A stretch of DNA of 64,000 nucleotides, taken from NCBI GenBank assembly GCA_964411125.1, contig CAYPJU010000025.1, positions 12,241-76,240 on the forward strand, written 5' to 3'. Every line of letters begins with the position of its first letter. Within the stretch, counting starts at the first letter, position 1. Both the position numbers and the translations under genes were made by a program. The stretch is from JBFIHF01 sp964411125 (lineage in GTDB: Bacteria > Myxococcota_A > Bradymonadia > Bradymonadales > Bradymonadaceae). The notes beneath the pieces are model-generated. The model did no database searches and was not told where the DNA came from. It saw only the letters and a list, made by a program, of their open reading frames with translations. This document shows positions 1 to 9,295 of the stretch, one piece after another.

Positions 1-1334
1 ACGACTGCGGTGGGGCCGCCGAGTGCGACACGTCGTTCCCCGGCGGGTACTGCGTGCTTCAGGGTTGTGCGGGACTCTGCGACGAGGGTTCGGCATGCGT
101 CGACGACGGGGACGGAGTGCGATGTCTCGACGCATGTCTCGAGACCCGTGACTGCCGCGTGGGTTATTTGTGCGAGGAGGGCATCTGTCGTCCCGCCGAG
201 GAGACCCCGGCCGACGTCGCATTCGACGTCACCGCGACCGCGCTCGGCATCGACTGCGAGGCTGCCGAATCTCTGGGGGAGGAGGACGGAACGCTCCTGT
301 GGAGCATTCCGTTCGAGGTGAGCGAAGCGGCGACTACCTACACGGTCGTCCCGCTGGTCCGGCGAGGCGCAGTACGGCCAACCGCACTGGTCACCCCCTC
401 GCAGCGGGTCGACCTCGTGACGGACTACCGGCACCACAACGTCCGCGCGCAGGAGTTTCAGGCGTTCTCGCAGTCGGGGCAGGGGACCCAGGGCGCGGTC
501 TCGATCGACTGGCCGATCATGGTGCCCTACGCCCCGCAGTACGCCGACCTTCTGGAACCAGGCGCCCATGCGATCGAGGTGTCGACGAACCTGGACGCGC
601 CGTGTCTCTACGTGCTCGAGACCGTCGAACCGGGACGCTCCCTCGACCTCGACATCTACATGGTCGGTACGGAGCTCGACGCGGACGCGGCGCGAACCGA
701 CGGTGATCTGAACGAGGTGCTGCAGCGCGTCGAAGAGCTACTGCTCCTGGCGGGCATCGGGCTCGGGGAGGTGCAGTTTCGCGATGTTCCGCGCGAGATC
801 GGGGAGCGCTACGCTTTCGTTCGAGATCTACGGGAGGTGAAGCGCGTCACGGCGTACGGTGCTCCGCGCGACGCGACGCGACAGGGCCACCTCGTCGTCG
901 ATGTCTTCCTCGTGGAGGACATCCAGATTCGCGACGCGACGGTGCTCGGCCTGTCGGCCGGGCTCCCCGGAGCACCGGGTCTGCATGGCAACGCCGGGAA
1001 CGGGCTCGTCTTCACCGTCGCAGATCTCGGGGACGACAACGACTTCGTCGCTCACATCATGGCGCATGAGCTCGGACACTATCTCGGGTTGCGACACACG
1101 ACCGAGATCGTCAGAGGCACCGGGACCGACGAGGAGGCCACGATCGAAGCGCTCCTCGGGACGACCGACCCGATCGAGGACACCCCGTTCTGCGACCGGC
1201 TGCTGCAGCGGCTCCCCACATGCCCGGACGTCGAGAACCTCATGTTCCCCGCCGCCCCGTTGGGCAACCTCGATCCGGTCCTCACTGCATCGCAGGGCGC
1301 CGTCCTCGAGAGTAGCGCCCTCGTGAAGCCGTGA
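1..1334 (+). CDS. Secreted metzincin-type zinc metalloprotease (5' partial)
   Basis: The reading frame is open from base 3, so the true start lies left of the window; 443 residues are visible. The first ~65 residues are Cys-rich, like the disulfide-rich modules of exported myxobacterial proteins. A zinc-binding HExxHxxGxxH motif reads HELGHYLGLRH (His355, Glu356, His359, His365 in window numbering). It is followed ~50 residues later by a NLM sequence (Met414) that fits the metzincin Met-turn. The protein is therefore probably an extracytoplasmic endopeptidase. The middle region (residues 70-330) matches no family I recognise. The next gene starts 58 bp downstream on the same strand. The signal peptide, if any, is outside the window. 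Substrate is unknown. Confidence 0.8.
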   Translation, partial: DCGGAAECDTSFPGGYCVLQGCAGLCDEGSACVDDGDGVRCLDACLETRDCRVGYLCEEGICRPAEETPADVAFDVTATALGIDCEAAESLGEEDGTLLWSIPFEVSEAATTYTVVPLVRRGAVRPTALVTPSQRVDLVTDYRHHNVRAQEFQAFSQSGQGTQGAVSIDWPIMVPYAPQYADLLEPGAHAIEVSTNLDAPCLYVLETVEPGRSLDLDIYMVGTELDADAARTDGDLNEVLQRVEELLLLAGIGLGEVQFRDVPREIGERYAFVRDLREVKRVTAYGAPRDATRQGHLVVDVFLVEDIQIRDATVLGLSAGLPGAPGLHGNAGNGLVFTVADLGDDNDFVAHIMAHELGHYLGLRHTTEIVRGTGTDEEATIEALLGTTDPIEDTPFCDRLLQRLPTCPDVENLMFPAAPLGNLDPVLTASQGAVLESSALVKP

Positions 1335-1392
1335 GCGCCGTTCTGAGCGACGCGGTTTACTCACAGCGGCAGATCTGCCACTACTTTTCCCG

Positions 1393-2625
1393 ATGAAGAC
1401 ACGCAACGCGCTCACAATCGGCCTGCTCCTGACCAGCATCGCCACGAGCTGTCGCTGCGGCGACGAGCATCCGGGCTGGCAACTCTACGAGGACGTGTCG
1501 CTGCGCGAAGACGTCGCCAACGTGGAGGATCTCACGGTGGTGGAGGATTTCGGGGTCGACCTGCCGGCCGAGACGGACGCAGGCTGGCAGCCCGAAGAGG
1601 TGGTCGAGGACGTCCCGATCGACCACGCGCTCAACGAGCGAACGTCCCTCGCCGTGGACGACGACGGGACGCTCTTCCTCGGGTACCACCGCTGCGTCGA
1701 CGAGAACTGCGGCGAAGTCGATCTGGTCGTCGCGCGACGCGCGCGCGGCGCGAGCCGGTTCACCCACGAGACGGTCAAGCGGCAGCGGGGCACCTTTGGG
1801 ATCGCCGTCGCCAACCCCGAAGAGGTGGTCGCGGCGTTTCTCGACCCGACCGACAACACGTTCAAGGTCTCGCGGCGCCTCGGGCCGAACGAATGGGAGT
1901 TCCGCGCGTTGGGGGTTCGCCGCACAGGCGTTTCCGACGGACTGGACCTCGCCCCGGACGCCGACCGAATGTTCGTCACCTTCGCGAACGAGCGTGGTGA
2001 TCCCGTCTCCCTCTTCGTGCTGGCGCAAGAGCAGTGGCGGGCCCTCGCGAGCCTCGACATCGGCGAGGCGTCGGCGGCGTACGAGCGCGGTCTCGCATCC
2101 GACAACCAGGGCAATCTCTACCTTACCCACCGCAGGGGCCCCGACCCTAGTCCGTGGGGCGTCGCGCGCTACTCATTCGCCGCCGGCGAGTGGACCGACC
2201 GCATCTACTACGAGCAGACGCCGCGGCCGCGGCCGAGCTCGATGCTCGTCACCGACTCGCGCCGCATATGCATCGCGGGTGACGTCGATTTTCGCTGGTT
2301 GACGATCACGTGCGGCGACATGACGAACCTCGAGCGCGACCGGTGGCAGCTCGACGAAGAGGTCGCGCTCGGTGCCGGTGGCTACTCCTCGATGCTCGAA
2401 GGTACCGACGGGTCGCTGTACGTCGCCTATCCCTCACAGGACAACACGTTGCTGCGGCTGGCAGAGAAGCCCGCCGATTCCGACGTCTGGTCTGCCCAGA
2501 CCGTCATCGAGCGCAATGCGTTCGGCGTCTCCACGATCATCGACGACGCCGACCTCCTCGTCATCTCGTACTACACGTGCGAGGGGGGGCGGTGCTCGCT
2601 GCAGATCGTCAGCCAGCGCCAGTGA
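1393..2625 (+). CDS. Predicted lipoprotein with beta-propeller-like repeats
   Basis: A 410-residue protein with a short hydrophobic signal and a Cys at residue 20 (IATSC) that could be a lipobox. Residues 30-75 form an acidic linker. The rest contains spaced motifs such as DDDGTLFLGYH, DNQGNLYLTH and GTDGSLYVAY, the kind of blade repeat seen in sialidase-like or NHL-like propellers. No catalytic residues are recognisable. No good Shine-Dalgarno sequence precedes the ATG. A TACTTT hexamer lies only 6 bp upstream (1382-1387) and a 12-bp palindrome centres on AGATCT at 1368-1379, so a leaderless transcript is possible but speculative. The gene converges on the lipoprotein at 2632 with 6 bp between them. 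Confidence 0.7.
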   Translation: MKTRNALTIGLLLTSIATSCRCGDEHPGWQLYEDVSLREDVANVEDLTVVEDFGVDLPAETDAGWQPEEVVEDVPIDHALNERTSLAVDDDGTLFLGYHRCVDENCGEVDLVVARRARGASRFTHETVKRQRGTFGIAVANPEEVVAAFLDPTDNTFKVSRRLGPNEWEFRALGVRRTGVSDGLDLAPDADRMFVTFANERGDPVSLFVLAQEQWRALASLDIGEASAAYERGLASDNQGNLYLTHRRGPDPSPWGVARYSFAAGEWTDRIYYEQTPRPRPSSMLVTDSRRICIAGDVDFRWLTITCGDMTNLERDRWQLDEEVALGAGGYSSMLEGTDGSLYVAYPSQDNTLLRLAEKPADSDVWSAQTVIERNAFGVSTIIDDADLLVISYYTCEGGRCSLQIVSQRQ

Positions 2626-2631
2626 ATCCGC

Positions 2632-3600
2632 TCATTTCCAACCCTCGATCACCTTCGCGCCCGTCGGGATCTGGAACACGCCCCGCGACATGTTGGGCAT
2701 GAACTGAATCTCGGTCACCGCGACGTCGGTCACCTTCTCGCCGATCTCCCCCGTCTCTTCGTCGAACTCGAAAGTGCGGTGGGCAGTGGCGAAGGTCAGC
2801 CCTGCCGCCGTCGCATCGCCGTCGTATGCCATCAGCTTTTCGGCGCCGTGACCGCCGTCGGGGTAGAACCCGGGGTACGAGACGACGTAGCGGATGGCGC
2901 GAACCCGCCGGTCTTCCTTGTCGAGGTAGAGGATGTAGTAGTCGCCGGGGGCGTCGCCCGTGCCGGCGTCGAACGTCGCCTTCACGAGGTCGTACGTCTC
3001 GCCTTCGAACTCTGCGTCTTCGAGGCGCTCGAAGTTGACCCCGGGGTCGGCGAGCACGAACGGAATACCGACGAAGTAGTAGGGGGTGAGTGCCCAGAAG
3101 CGTGGGTTGGTCCCGACCTCGGCGTCGGCGGGGAAGACCCATGCTTTCGATCCGTCCCACCCGAACGCGGTGGTGCGACGCGGCGCGACTTCGTGGCGGG
3201 CGAGCGCGGAGTACGTGTCGATGAGCTGGTAGGTGTCGGTCGCATCACGTCCCTTCGGCTTGTAGGCGAAGCGAAAGTGGAACAACCCGTTCGAGAACCA
3301 GGGCTCGAGTCCTCCCTGGGTCTGGATCGCGTCCCAGACGAGCTTGCCCGCCGGGTCGGCGCCGAGTCTCGACTTCGCGTCGGCGATCCGCGCCGCGATC
3401 GCGGCTTCGGTCGGAGGCACCATGGTCGCTCCCGACTCCGGCGCCGTCTGGGGTGCCCCGGCCGGGGCCGACTCCCCGGCGCTCTCGTCGGAGACCGGAT
3501 CGGTCTGCTCGACCGGCGACGCCTCGGCGGTCTGGGCCGATTTGTCTGAGGAACATGCGGATGCGGCGGCGACGAGGGCGACGATTACGAGTTGTCTCAC
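2632..3600 (-). CDS. Lipoprotein, DUF6503-like
   Basis: A 322-residue product starting at GTG, with signal peptide and lipobox ending at Cys16 (AASAC). A Pro/Ser/Glu-rich linker of ~45 residues follows. The folded part (residues ~70-322) has the order DTYQLID, YYFVGIPFVLADPG, FEGETYDLVKATFD and YYILYLDKEDRRVRAIRYV. This resembles DUF6503/LolA-like outer-membrane lipoproteins, which adopt an open beta-barrel that may bind lipid; the match is by eye only. It is transcribed away from the TPR gene pair whose last stop lies ~80 bp upstream. Function is unknown. Confidence 0.7.
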   Translation of the reverse strand: MRQLVIVALVAAASACSSDKSAQTAEASPVEQTDPVSDESAGESAPAGAPQTAPESGATMVPPTEAAIAARIADAKSRLGADPAGKLVWDAIQTQGGLEPWFSNGLFHFRFAYKPKGRDATDTYQLIDTYSALARHEVAPRRTTAFGWDGSKAWVFPADAEVGTNPRFWALTPYYFVGIPFVLADPGVNFERLEDAEFEGETYDLVKATFDAGTGDAPGDYYILYLDKEDRRVRAIRYVVSYPGFYPDGGHGAEKLMAYDGDATAAGLTFATAHRTFEFDEETGEIGEKVTDVAVTEIQFMPNMSRGVFQIPTGAKVIEGWK

Positions 3601-3681
3601 GGGAAACCGTAGCGTGGGTGACGTTTTGGGGAACGTAGCCGACCGGGTCGGGGGAGTACAGCGGTCCCCACCCGGCTGTGG

Positions 3682-4539
3682 TCAGCCGAGGTGCCGACGG
3701 ACGAAGTCGTCCATTTCCGACCACGTCGCCGTCAGCCACAGCAGCTCCCCCTCGGTCCATGGGTGAACGCCGGCGAGCATCAGGCGGAAATCGTCGCTGC
3801 CCGAATTGCCCGCCTGTTCGTGCGCGAAGGCACAGATGATGCGCAGCGCTTTGAGCGACGCCCCCGTCAGCGCACCTTCTGCGTGCCGCCACCGCGACGC
3901 CATGTGTCGCAGCGCGAGCTCGGCGTCTCCATTTCGGATCCAGATGATCGCTTCGACCAGCAGCAGGCGTCCGTCGCCGCGATGCGGCAGCCGTTGCCTC
4001 GCCTGCTCCACGTAGGAAGCGGCGCGTTCGAGGTTACCAACCACTCCGTGGCAGAGGGCGGTTTCGATGTAGAGGTTCGGGACGAGCGGGCGCATGGCGC
4101 GGGTCGTCATGCGGCCGCTCGTCTCGACCGCATTCAGGAGGCTGAGCGCGCGCTGCGGCCGTCCCTCCATCCGGTAGACCACGGCGCGGTTCAAGACGAA
4201 GACGGCGTGCGACCAACCCCACCGGTTGCGCGAAAGGTCGTCGAAGATCAGCGCGGCGTCGTCGTACTCGCCGGCGGCGAGCAGGGTGATGCCGTCTTGA
4301 TTTTGTTGGTTCGTCCGCACGATCGAGCGCCGCAGGCGCCAGATCAGGAAGAGGCTCGGTGCCAGGGGGATGAGCGCGATGAGCGGGGTGCCCAGGAACA
4401 GGATGCCGAACGTCGCCATCACCAGGCCGATCCACGCGACGAACCCGATGATTCGGGGGCCGGGGATGCGCATTGGCTGGTAGTGTCGCTCGGGCGGCAT
4501 CAGCTCGGTGGAGCTGATGCGTGCCGGAAGGCGGCTCAT
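3682..4539 (-). CDS. TPR-like membrane protein, second of a tandem paralogous pair
   Basis: A 285-residue product. The ATG at 4539 overlaps the stop of the upstream gene by ATGA, which fixes the start and suggests translational coupling. Residues ~20-70 carry the motif MPPERHYQP and two hydrophobic helices. The remainder is helical, with TPR-like pairs (GEYDDAALIFDDL, EGRPQRALSLLNAVE). The upstream gene at 4536-5432 has the same order: MPPEERYRP, two helices, GRVGEAAGIFDSL, EGRPRRAYSLFNAI, and a C-terminal HPWTEGELLWL versus DPWLDGEFDWL. The two are therefore tandem duplicates. They are probably inner-membrane proteins with a cytosolic TPR domain; partner and function are unknown. Confidence 0.72.
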   Translation of the reverse strand: MSRLPARISSTELMPPERHYQPMRIPGPRIIGFVAWIGLVMATFGILFLGTPLIALIPLAPSLFLIWRLRRSIVRTNQQNQDGITLLAAGEYDDAALIFDDLSRNRWGWSHAVFVLNRAVVYRMEGRPQRALSLLNAVETSGRMTTRAMRPLVPNLYIETALCHGVVGNLERAASYVEQARQRLPHRGDGRLLLVEAIIWIRNGDAELALRHMASRWRHAEGALTGASLKALRIICAFAHEQAGNSGSDDFRLMLAGVHPWTEGELLWLTATWSEMDDFVRRHLG

Positions 4540-5432
4540 GTGAGCCCTTCGGTCTTCAAGAACTTCGCCATCTCGGGCCAGTCGGTGCCGAGCCAGTCGA
4601 ACTCGCCGTCGAGCCATGGATCGACGGGCTCGAGCTTGCGGGCGACGAGATGGCGGGGTGCGCCAGACTGCCGGAGGGCGAAGGCGTGGAGGACGTGCAG
4701 GGCCCGCAGCATCGGTTCGCGAAGCGCGTGTTGCGCGCTGTCGAGGTGCTCCGCGATGTAGTCGGCTCCGGCGGCCCAGTCGCCGTAACGAGCGTGGAGG
4801 AGCGCGTCGAGGAAGACGATCCGGCCGCGGTCTCGGGGGTGGAGACGATCGACGGCCTTACGCCGCCAGCCCCGTGCCTCCTCGAGCTGTCCCATGAGCG
4901 CGAGGCACGTGCCGAGCTCGACGTGAAGGAGAGGCTGATAGCGCCGGGCGATCCCGTGGCTGAAGGCATCCGAGCGGTTGATCGCGTTGAAGAGCGAGTA
5001 CGCCCGCCGCGGCCGTCCCTCGAGGACGAACGCGACGGCGCGATTGAAGACGTAGATCGGATGCGCGTTGGTCTTTCGTTCCGATGACGTCAGGGAGTCG
5101 AAGATACCAGCAGCCTCGCCGACCCGCCCGCTGTTGAGGAGGTGGACGGCGGTCTGGTTCTGCTCCACGGCTGCGGAGTGCGCCGCGTGTTGGAAGAGGA
5201 CCCGGCCGAAGAAGATGATCACGAAGAGCATCGCCGGGAAGACCGACGTCGTCAGCCAGAGCACGGTGAAGACGGTGAGAAAGACGACGAGGAACGTGCT
5301 GACGACCCCACCACCGTACGAGGCGCGGGGGCGGTACCGCTCTTCGGGCGGCATCATGTCGTGGATCGGCATCCGGGAGATTCCGACGCCTCGTTCGTCC
5401 ACGCGCAGCAACGCTTGTCGAGGGATTCCCAT
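4536..5432 (-). CDS. TPR-like membrane protein, first of a tandem paralogous pair
   Basis: A 298-residue product from the ATG at 5432. The frame is open further to a TTG at 5462, and another ATG at 5372 aligns better with the paralogue's start, so the N-terminus is uncertain by up to ~30 residues. It contains MPPEERYRP, two adjacent hydrophobic segments (~residues 45-90 of this call), then TPR-like helices (GRVGEAAGIFDSL, EGRPRRAYSLFNAI, GQLEEARGWRRKAV). It ends in a DPWLDGEFDWLGTDWPEM motif shared with the downstream paralogue. Its stop overlaps the downstream start by 4 bp. Transketolase lies ~65 bp upstream on the same strand. No enzymatic motif is visible. Confidence 0.7.
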   Translation of the reverse strand: MGIPRQALLRVDERGVGISRMPIHDMMPPEERYRPRASYGGGVVSTFLVVFLTVFTVLWLTTSVFPAMLFVIIFFGRVLFQHAAHSAAVEQNQTAVHLLNSGRVGEAAGIFDSLTSSERKTNAHPIYVFNRAVAFVLEGRPRRAYSLFNAINRSDAFSHGIARRYQPLLHVELGTCLALMGQLEEARGWRRKAVDRLHPRDRGRIVFLDALLHARYGDWAAGADYIAEHLDSAQHALREPMLRALHVLHAFALRQSGAPRHLVARKLEPVDPWLDGEFDWLGTDWPEMAKFLKTEGLT

Positions 5433-5498
5433 CGAGCCGATTATGTCACGGCGCCACGCCAAATCAAAGGCCGGGCGCCCAACCGAGGGGCACGGTCC

Positions 5499-7484
5499 TC
5501 ACAGCAGCGACAGCGCGACCTCGACGACGTTCTCGACCGTGAAGCCGTACTTTTCGAACACGACCTCCGCAGGGGCGGAGTGACCGAACTTGTCGATCGT
5601 GATCGACTTGCCCTCCGGTCCGATCCAGCGGTCCCAGCCGAACGACACCCCTGCTTCGACGGCGACCCGTGCACGAACCGCGCGCGGGAGGACCTGCTCG
5701 CGCCAGGCGGGATCCTGCGCCTCGAACAATTCCCAACACGGCATGCTCACGACGCGGGGTTGATGGCCCGCTTCGACCAGCCGCTCCCACGCTTCGAGGC
5801 AGAGCGAAACTTCGCTCCCCGTCGCCAGGAGCAGGATGTTCGGAGACGTCGATGGCGCCTCGGCGATCACATAGCCTCCGCGGCTGGCGTCGCCGCGCTG
5901 CTCGTGCTCGCTCAGGTCCAGAGTCGGGACGTCCTGGCGGGTCAGCGCGAGGCAGCTCGGACCATCACGGCGCTCGATCGCGAGCTTCCAGCACGCGGCG
6001 ACCTCGTTCGCGTCCGCAGGACGGAACACCCAGTAGTTCGGCGTCGCTCGCAGGGAAGCCAGATGCTCGACCGGCTGGTGGGTCGGGCCGTCCTCACCGA
6101 GGCCGATCGAATCGTGGGTGAACACCATCAGCGACGGGATGTGGCTGAGGGCAGCGATCCGAAGGGCGGGCCGCATGTAGTCGGCGAACTGTAGGAAGGT
6201 TGCGCCGAACCCACGGACGCCACCGTGAAGGCACATGCCGTTCACGATCGCCGCCATCCCGTGCTCGCGGACCCCCCAGTGAATGTTCTGCGCGTCGTAA
6301 GCCCCCTTTTCCATGACCCCGAACTCTTCGTGCAGCGTCTTGGTCGAGCCCGCGAGGTCCGCCGATCCCCCCGTCAATTCGGGTAGAGAGGCGTACATCG
6401 CCCGGACGACCTTTCCGCCCGAGGCGCGCGTCGCCATCCCCTTTGCGCTCGGTTCGAAGGTCGGAAAGTTCGACGTCCAGTCCTCCGGCAGCTCACCACG
6501 GATGCGGCGCACCAGCTCCGCGTGCTTTTCGGGATTCTTCTCCTGGTACTCGGCGAGCCGCGCTTCCCAATCCTTCTGGGCGCGCGCGCCGGCATCACTA
6601 CGGTCCATGTGCTCGCGGACTTCGTCGGGGACGAAGAAAGGCTCGTCGTAGGGCCAGCCCAGGTTCTCCTTCGTCCGCGCGATCTCCTCGTCCCCGAGCG
6701 GCGATCCGTGCGAGCTCGACGAGTCCGCCTTGTTCGGCGACCCGAACCCGATGATCGTCTTCACCGAGATCAGGGTCGGCTTGTCGGACTGGAGTTTCGC
6801 GCGTTCGATCGCCTCGTGGATCGCCTCGATGTCGTTGCCGTCGTCGACCTGGTCGACGTCCCAGCCGTAGGCTTCGAAGCGTTTCAGAACGTCCTCGGTG
6901 AACGAGATGTCCGTGCGTCCGTCGATGGTGATGTTGTTGTCGTCGTAGAGGAAGATCAGCTTGCCGAGCCCAAGGTGGCCGGCGAGCGCGCACGCCTCGT
7001 GCGTCACCCCTTCCATCAGGTCGCCGTCCGAGCAGATGCCGAAGGTGTAGTGGCTTATCACGCCGTCGAAACGCGCGTTGAGCTGCGCCTCCGCCATCGC
7101 CATCCCCACCGCGGTCGACAACCCCTGCCCGAGCGGCCCGGTGGTCGTCTCGACTCCTCGGGTGATGTGAACTTCGGGGTGGCCCGGCGTGACGCTGCGC
7201 CACTGACGGAAGTTTCGAATCTGCTCCATCGTCATCTGCTCGTACCCGGTCAGGTGGAGCAGCGAATAGAGCAGCATCGACGCATGACCGTTCGACAGCA
7301 CGAACCGATCGCGATCGAACCACTCGGGATCAGCCGGATTGTGCGACAGATGCCGCTGCCACATCACGTACGCAGCAGCGGCGAGCCCCATCGGGGCGCC
7401 GGGATGGCCGCTGTTCGCCTTCTGAACGGCGTCCATCGAGAGAGTTCGAATCGTGTTGATCGAGAGATTGGCCAGGTCGGTCAT
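5499..7484 (-). CDS. tkt: Transketolase
   Basis: A 661-residue product, the normal length for the family. It moves two-carbon ketol units between sugar phosphates in the pentose phosphate and Calvin-type pathways, using thiamine diphosphate and a divalent metal in the cytosol. The N-terminus has MTDLANLSINTIRTLSMDAV and GHPGAPMG. The thiamine-diphosphate motif is GDGDLMEGVTHEA followed by the DDNNITIDG metal-binding segment. The C-terminal half has GVREHGMAAI and FTHDSIGLGEDGPTHQPVE, typical of the pyrimidine-binding domain. The ATG at 7484 is preceded by GGAG and begins the conserved region; an earlier in-frame start adds 18 unconserved residues. It appears to stand alone or to lead into the TPR pair. 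Confidence 0.97.
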   Translation of the reverse strand: MTDLANLSINTIRTLSMDAVQKANSGHPGAPMGLAAAAYVMWQRHLSHNPADPEWFDRDRFVLSNGHASMLLYSLLHLTGYEQMTMEQIRNFRQWRSVTPGHPEVHITRGVETTTGPLGQGLSTAVGMAMAEAQLNARFDGVISHYTFGICSDGDLMEGVTHEACALAGHLGLGKLIFLYDDNNITIDGRTDISFTEDVLKRFEAYGWDVDQVDDGNDIEAIHEAIERAKLQSDKPTLISVKTIIGFGSPNKADSSSSHGSPLGDEEIARTKENLGWPYDEPFFVPDEVREHMDRSDAGARAQKDWEARLAEYQEKNPEKHAELVRRIRGELPEDWTSNFPTFEPSAKGMATRASGGKVVRAMYASLPELTGGSADLAGSTKTLHEEFGVMEKGAYDAQNIHWGVREHGMAAIVNGMCLHGGVRGFGATFLQFADYMRPALRIAALSHIPSLMVFTHDSIGLGEDGPTHQPVEHLASLRATPNYWVFRPADANEVAACWKLAIERRDGPSCLALTRQDVPTLDLSEHEQRGDASRGGYVIAEAPSTSPNILLLATGSEVSLCLEAWERLVEAGHQPRVVSMPCWELFEAQDPAWREQVLPRAVRARVAVEAGVSFGWDRWIGPEGKSITIDKFGHSAPAEVVFEKYGFTVENVVEVALSLL

Positions 7485-7584
7485 CGGGCGACTCCGCGAG
7501 GTTTCGCGGTTTCTCCCAAGAGGGAGATTTCCTGTCAACGGTCGACGCCGACGAAGATCAGGAGCATCGAGGCGAGCCCCCCCG

Positions 7585-8163
7585 TCAGCAGGGCTCGTCG
7601 ACGGGACAACCCGCGTTCGCTCGACTCTCGATCGTCGCCATGTCGGCCATCACGTCGATCGTCACCCCTTCGGTGACCCCGTCCGCGACCTCGATCGAGA
7701 CGAACGTCGAGCCTTCGTTGACCGCAAAGACGGTCCCATCCTCTTTCACGTCGGCGATGTCCCGCTTGCTGCTCGTAAAAGTGATCGTCGGGGAGAGGAT
7801 CCGCTTGTGGTTCTCGTCGAAGACCGAAGCGTCGATCTGCGACGTCTGGCCCCGGACCATCGCGAATTCGCGGTCCATCACGAAGACGTCGGTCGGCTCG
7901 CCGCATGGTTCGCAGTGCAGCGTCCCGCCGCATGAATCGGGGCCGCTACCGCAGCTCCATTCGCACGTCGCGGGCCGACAGGTGTATTGCGGCGGGGCAT
8001 CCGCCTTCGCCGGGGCGATCTCGTCGTCTTCGGGCGAGGGCAGGTCCGTCGCCGTGTCGATCTCGACGATCGCGACGTCTGCGGGCTCGGGTTGATCCAT
8101 GGCATCGCCGCAGGCGGGGAGGCCCAACAGCATGAGCGTGAAAACCAGCGCGTATCGTTTCAT
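7585..8163 (-). CDS. Lipoprotein with bacterial Ig-like (Big_2) domain
   Basis: A 192-residue product with signal peptide and lipobox ending at Cys18 (GLPAC). An acidic linker is followed by a small Cys cluster (CRPATCEWSCGSGPDSCGG), a pattern repeated in many myxobacterial surface proteins. Residues ~95-180 read as a Big_2 domain (MVRGQTSQIDASVFDENHKRI, then DIADVKEDGTVFAVNEG). Big_2 domains are beta-sandwich modules in adhesins and surface proteins. Role unknown. The upstream gap to the divergent DUF4846 gene is 204 bp; its part nearest this gene is AT-rich (8175-8222), so a promoter is likely there, but no clean -35/-10 pair stood out. Confidence 0.75.
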   Translation of the reverse strand: MKRYALVFTLMLLGLPACGDAMDQPEPADVAIVEIDTATDLPSPEDDEIAPAKADAPPQYTCRPATCEWSCGSGPDSCGGTLHCEPCGEPTDVFVMDREFAMVRGQTSQIDASVFDENHKRILSPTITFTSSKRDIADVKEDGTVFAVNEGSTFVSIEVADGVTEGVTIDVMADMATIESRANAGCPVDEPC

Positions 8164-8367
8164 CGGAGCATCCATTCATCGAAGTAAACATTTTCAATCA
8201 TTTAGCATTCAATCCATTCGACGCTTACGAACCTATGCACACCGCGGGACTGTCCACCTCCGCGGAGGTCGGCGTGGCCGGCTTGATGAGGTCCCATCCG
8301 TGCTCACTCCACGATAGATCTTTGTTGGCGATGCTCCGTTCGTACGATGAGCGGAGCAGGAGGAGCG

Positions 8368-9288
8368 ATGCGAAACAGTTCGTTGGCAGTCGGCGTCGTC
8401 GCGATGTTGGTGATGGCCATGACCCTCGCGGTGGCGGCGGCACCCCTCGCCGGAGAGGAGCGTCAGACGCTCGCCAGTGTGGGCCCCGCGCTCCCTCCGG
8501 CCGACCCGTCGGCTTATCCGTTCGTCGCCGACGAATGGCGCCCCACCATTTCTCTTCGAGACCGGTTCGGCGTCCCCGATGGATTCCACCGCGTTCCGGT
8601 CGAGCCGGGCAGCTTCGGCGCTTGGCTCAGGGTTCTCCCGCTTCGGACCGACAGCGAGGCGGTCCACGCCTACGACGGAAGAAAGATCTCTGCGCCCGCG
8701 GCGGCAGTCGCCGCGCTCGGGGTCGGAGAGAGAAACCTCCAGCAATGTGCGGACTCGGTGATCCGGCTCCACGCCGAGTGGCTCCGCGCAAGCGGCCGAA
8801 GCCGAGAACTCGCCTACCACTTCACGAGCGGCGACCGCGTCACCTTCGACGACTGGCGGGCGGGGGAGCGCCTTCGGATCTCGGGCTCGAGCGTGAAGCG
8901 TTCGCGTGGGCCGGCGCGGTCGAGCGATCGCGGCTCCTTCCACCAGTGGCTCGAGCTCGTCTTCATGTACGCGGGCACGCGCTCGCTCCACCGTGACGCC
9001 AACCCGGTCACACCCGGCGACGTTCGGCCCGGCGACTTCTTCGTGGCGCCGGGCTCGCCCGGCCACGCCGTCATCGTGCTCGACGTGGCGATCGACGAGG
9101 CCGGTCATCGCGTCGCGCTCCTCGGTCAGGGGTTCATGCCCGCCCAGGACTTTCACGTCCTGAAGAGCTCTCGCGCAACGATCGCCGCGGTCTGGTTCCC
9201 TCTACCAGAAAAGCCCGACGACCGAATGAAGACCCCCAGTTGGGAGGCCTTCACCGGTCGCCAGGCTTTTCGGTTCGTCGCGCAGTAG
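8368..9288 (+). CDS. DUF4846 domain protein, exported
   Basis: A 306-residue product. The ATG at 8368 is preceded by AGGAGG at ideal spacing, which decides it over an upstream in-frame start. A signal peptide (~residues 1-26) is followed by the DUF4846 pattern: LRVLPLRTD, VHAYDGRK, ERNLQQCADSVIRLHAEWL, YHFTSGDRV, then VRPGDFFV, GHAVIVLDVA and LLGQGFMPAQDFHVL. The family is periplasmic and of unknown function. The GDFF/GHAV/QGFMPAQ core recalls papain-like NlpC/P60-type folds, but I do not claim a catalytic triad. It converges on clpB with a gap of 7 bp. Confidence 0.85.
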   Translation: MRNSSLAVGVVAMLVMAMTLAVAAAPLAGEERQTLASVGPALPPADPSAYPFVADEWRPTISLRDRFGVPDGFHRVPVEPGSFGAWLRVLPLRTDSEAVHAYDGRKISAPAAAVAALGVGERNLQQCADSVIRLHAEWLRASGRSRELAYHFTSGDRVTFDDWRAGERLRISGSSVKRSRGPARSSDRGSFHQWLELVFMYAGTRSLHRDANPVTPGDVRPGDFFVAPGSPGHAVIVLDVAIDEAGHRVALLGQGFMPAQDFHVLKSSRATIAAVWFPLPEKPDDRMKTPSWEAFTGRQAFRFVAQ

Positions 9289-9295
9289 CGGCGGG

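Noticed and set aside
451..470. TTTCAGGCG half-site resembling the operator arm
   Set aside because: It lies inside the metzincin coding sequence and lacks the opposite arm.
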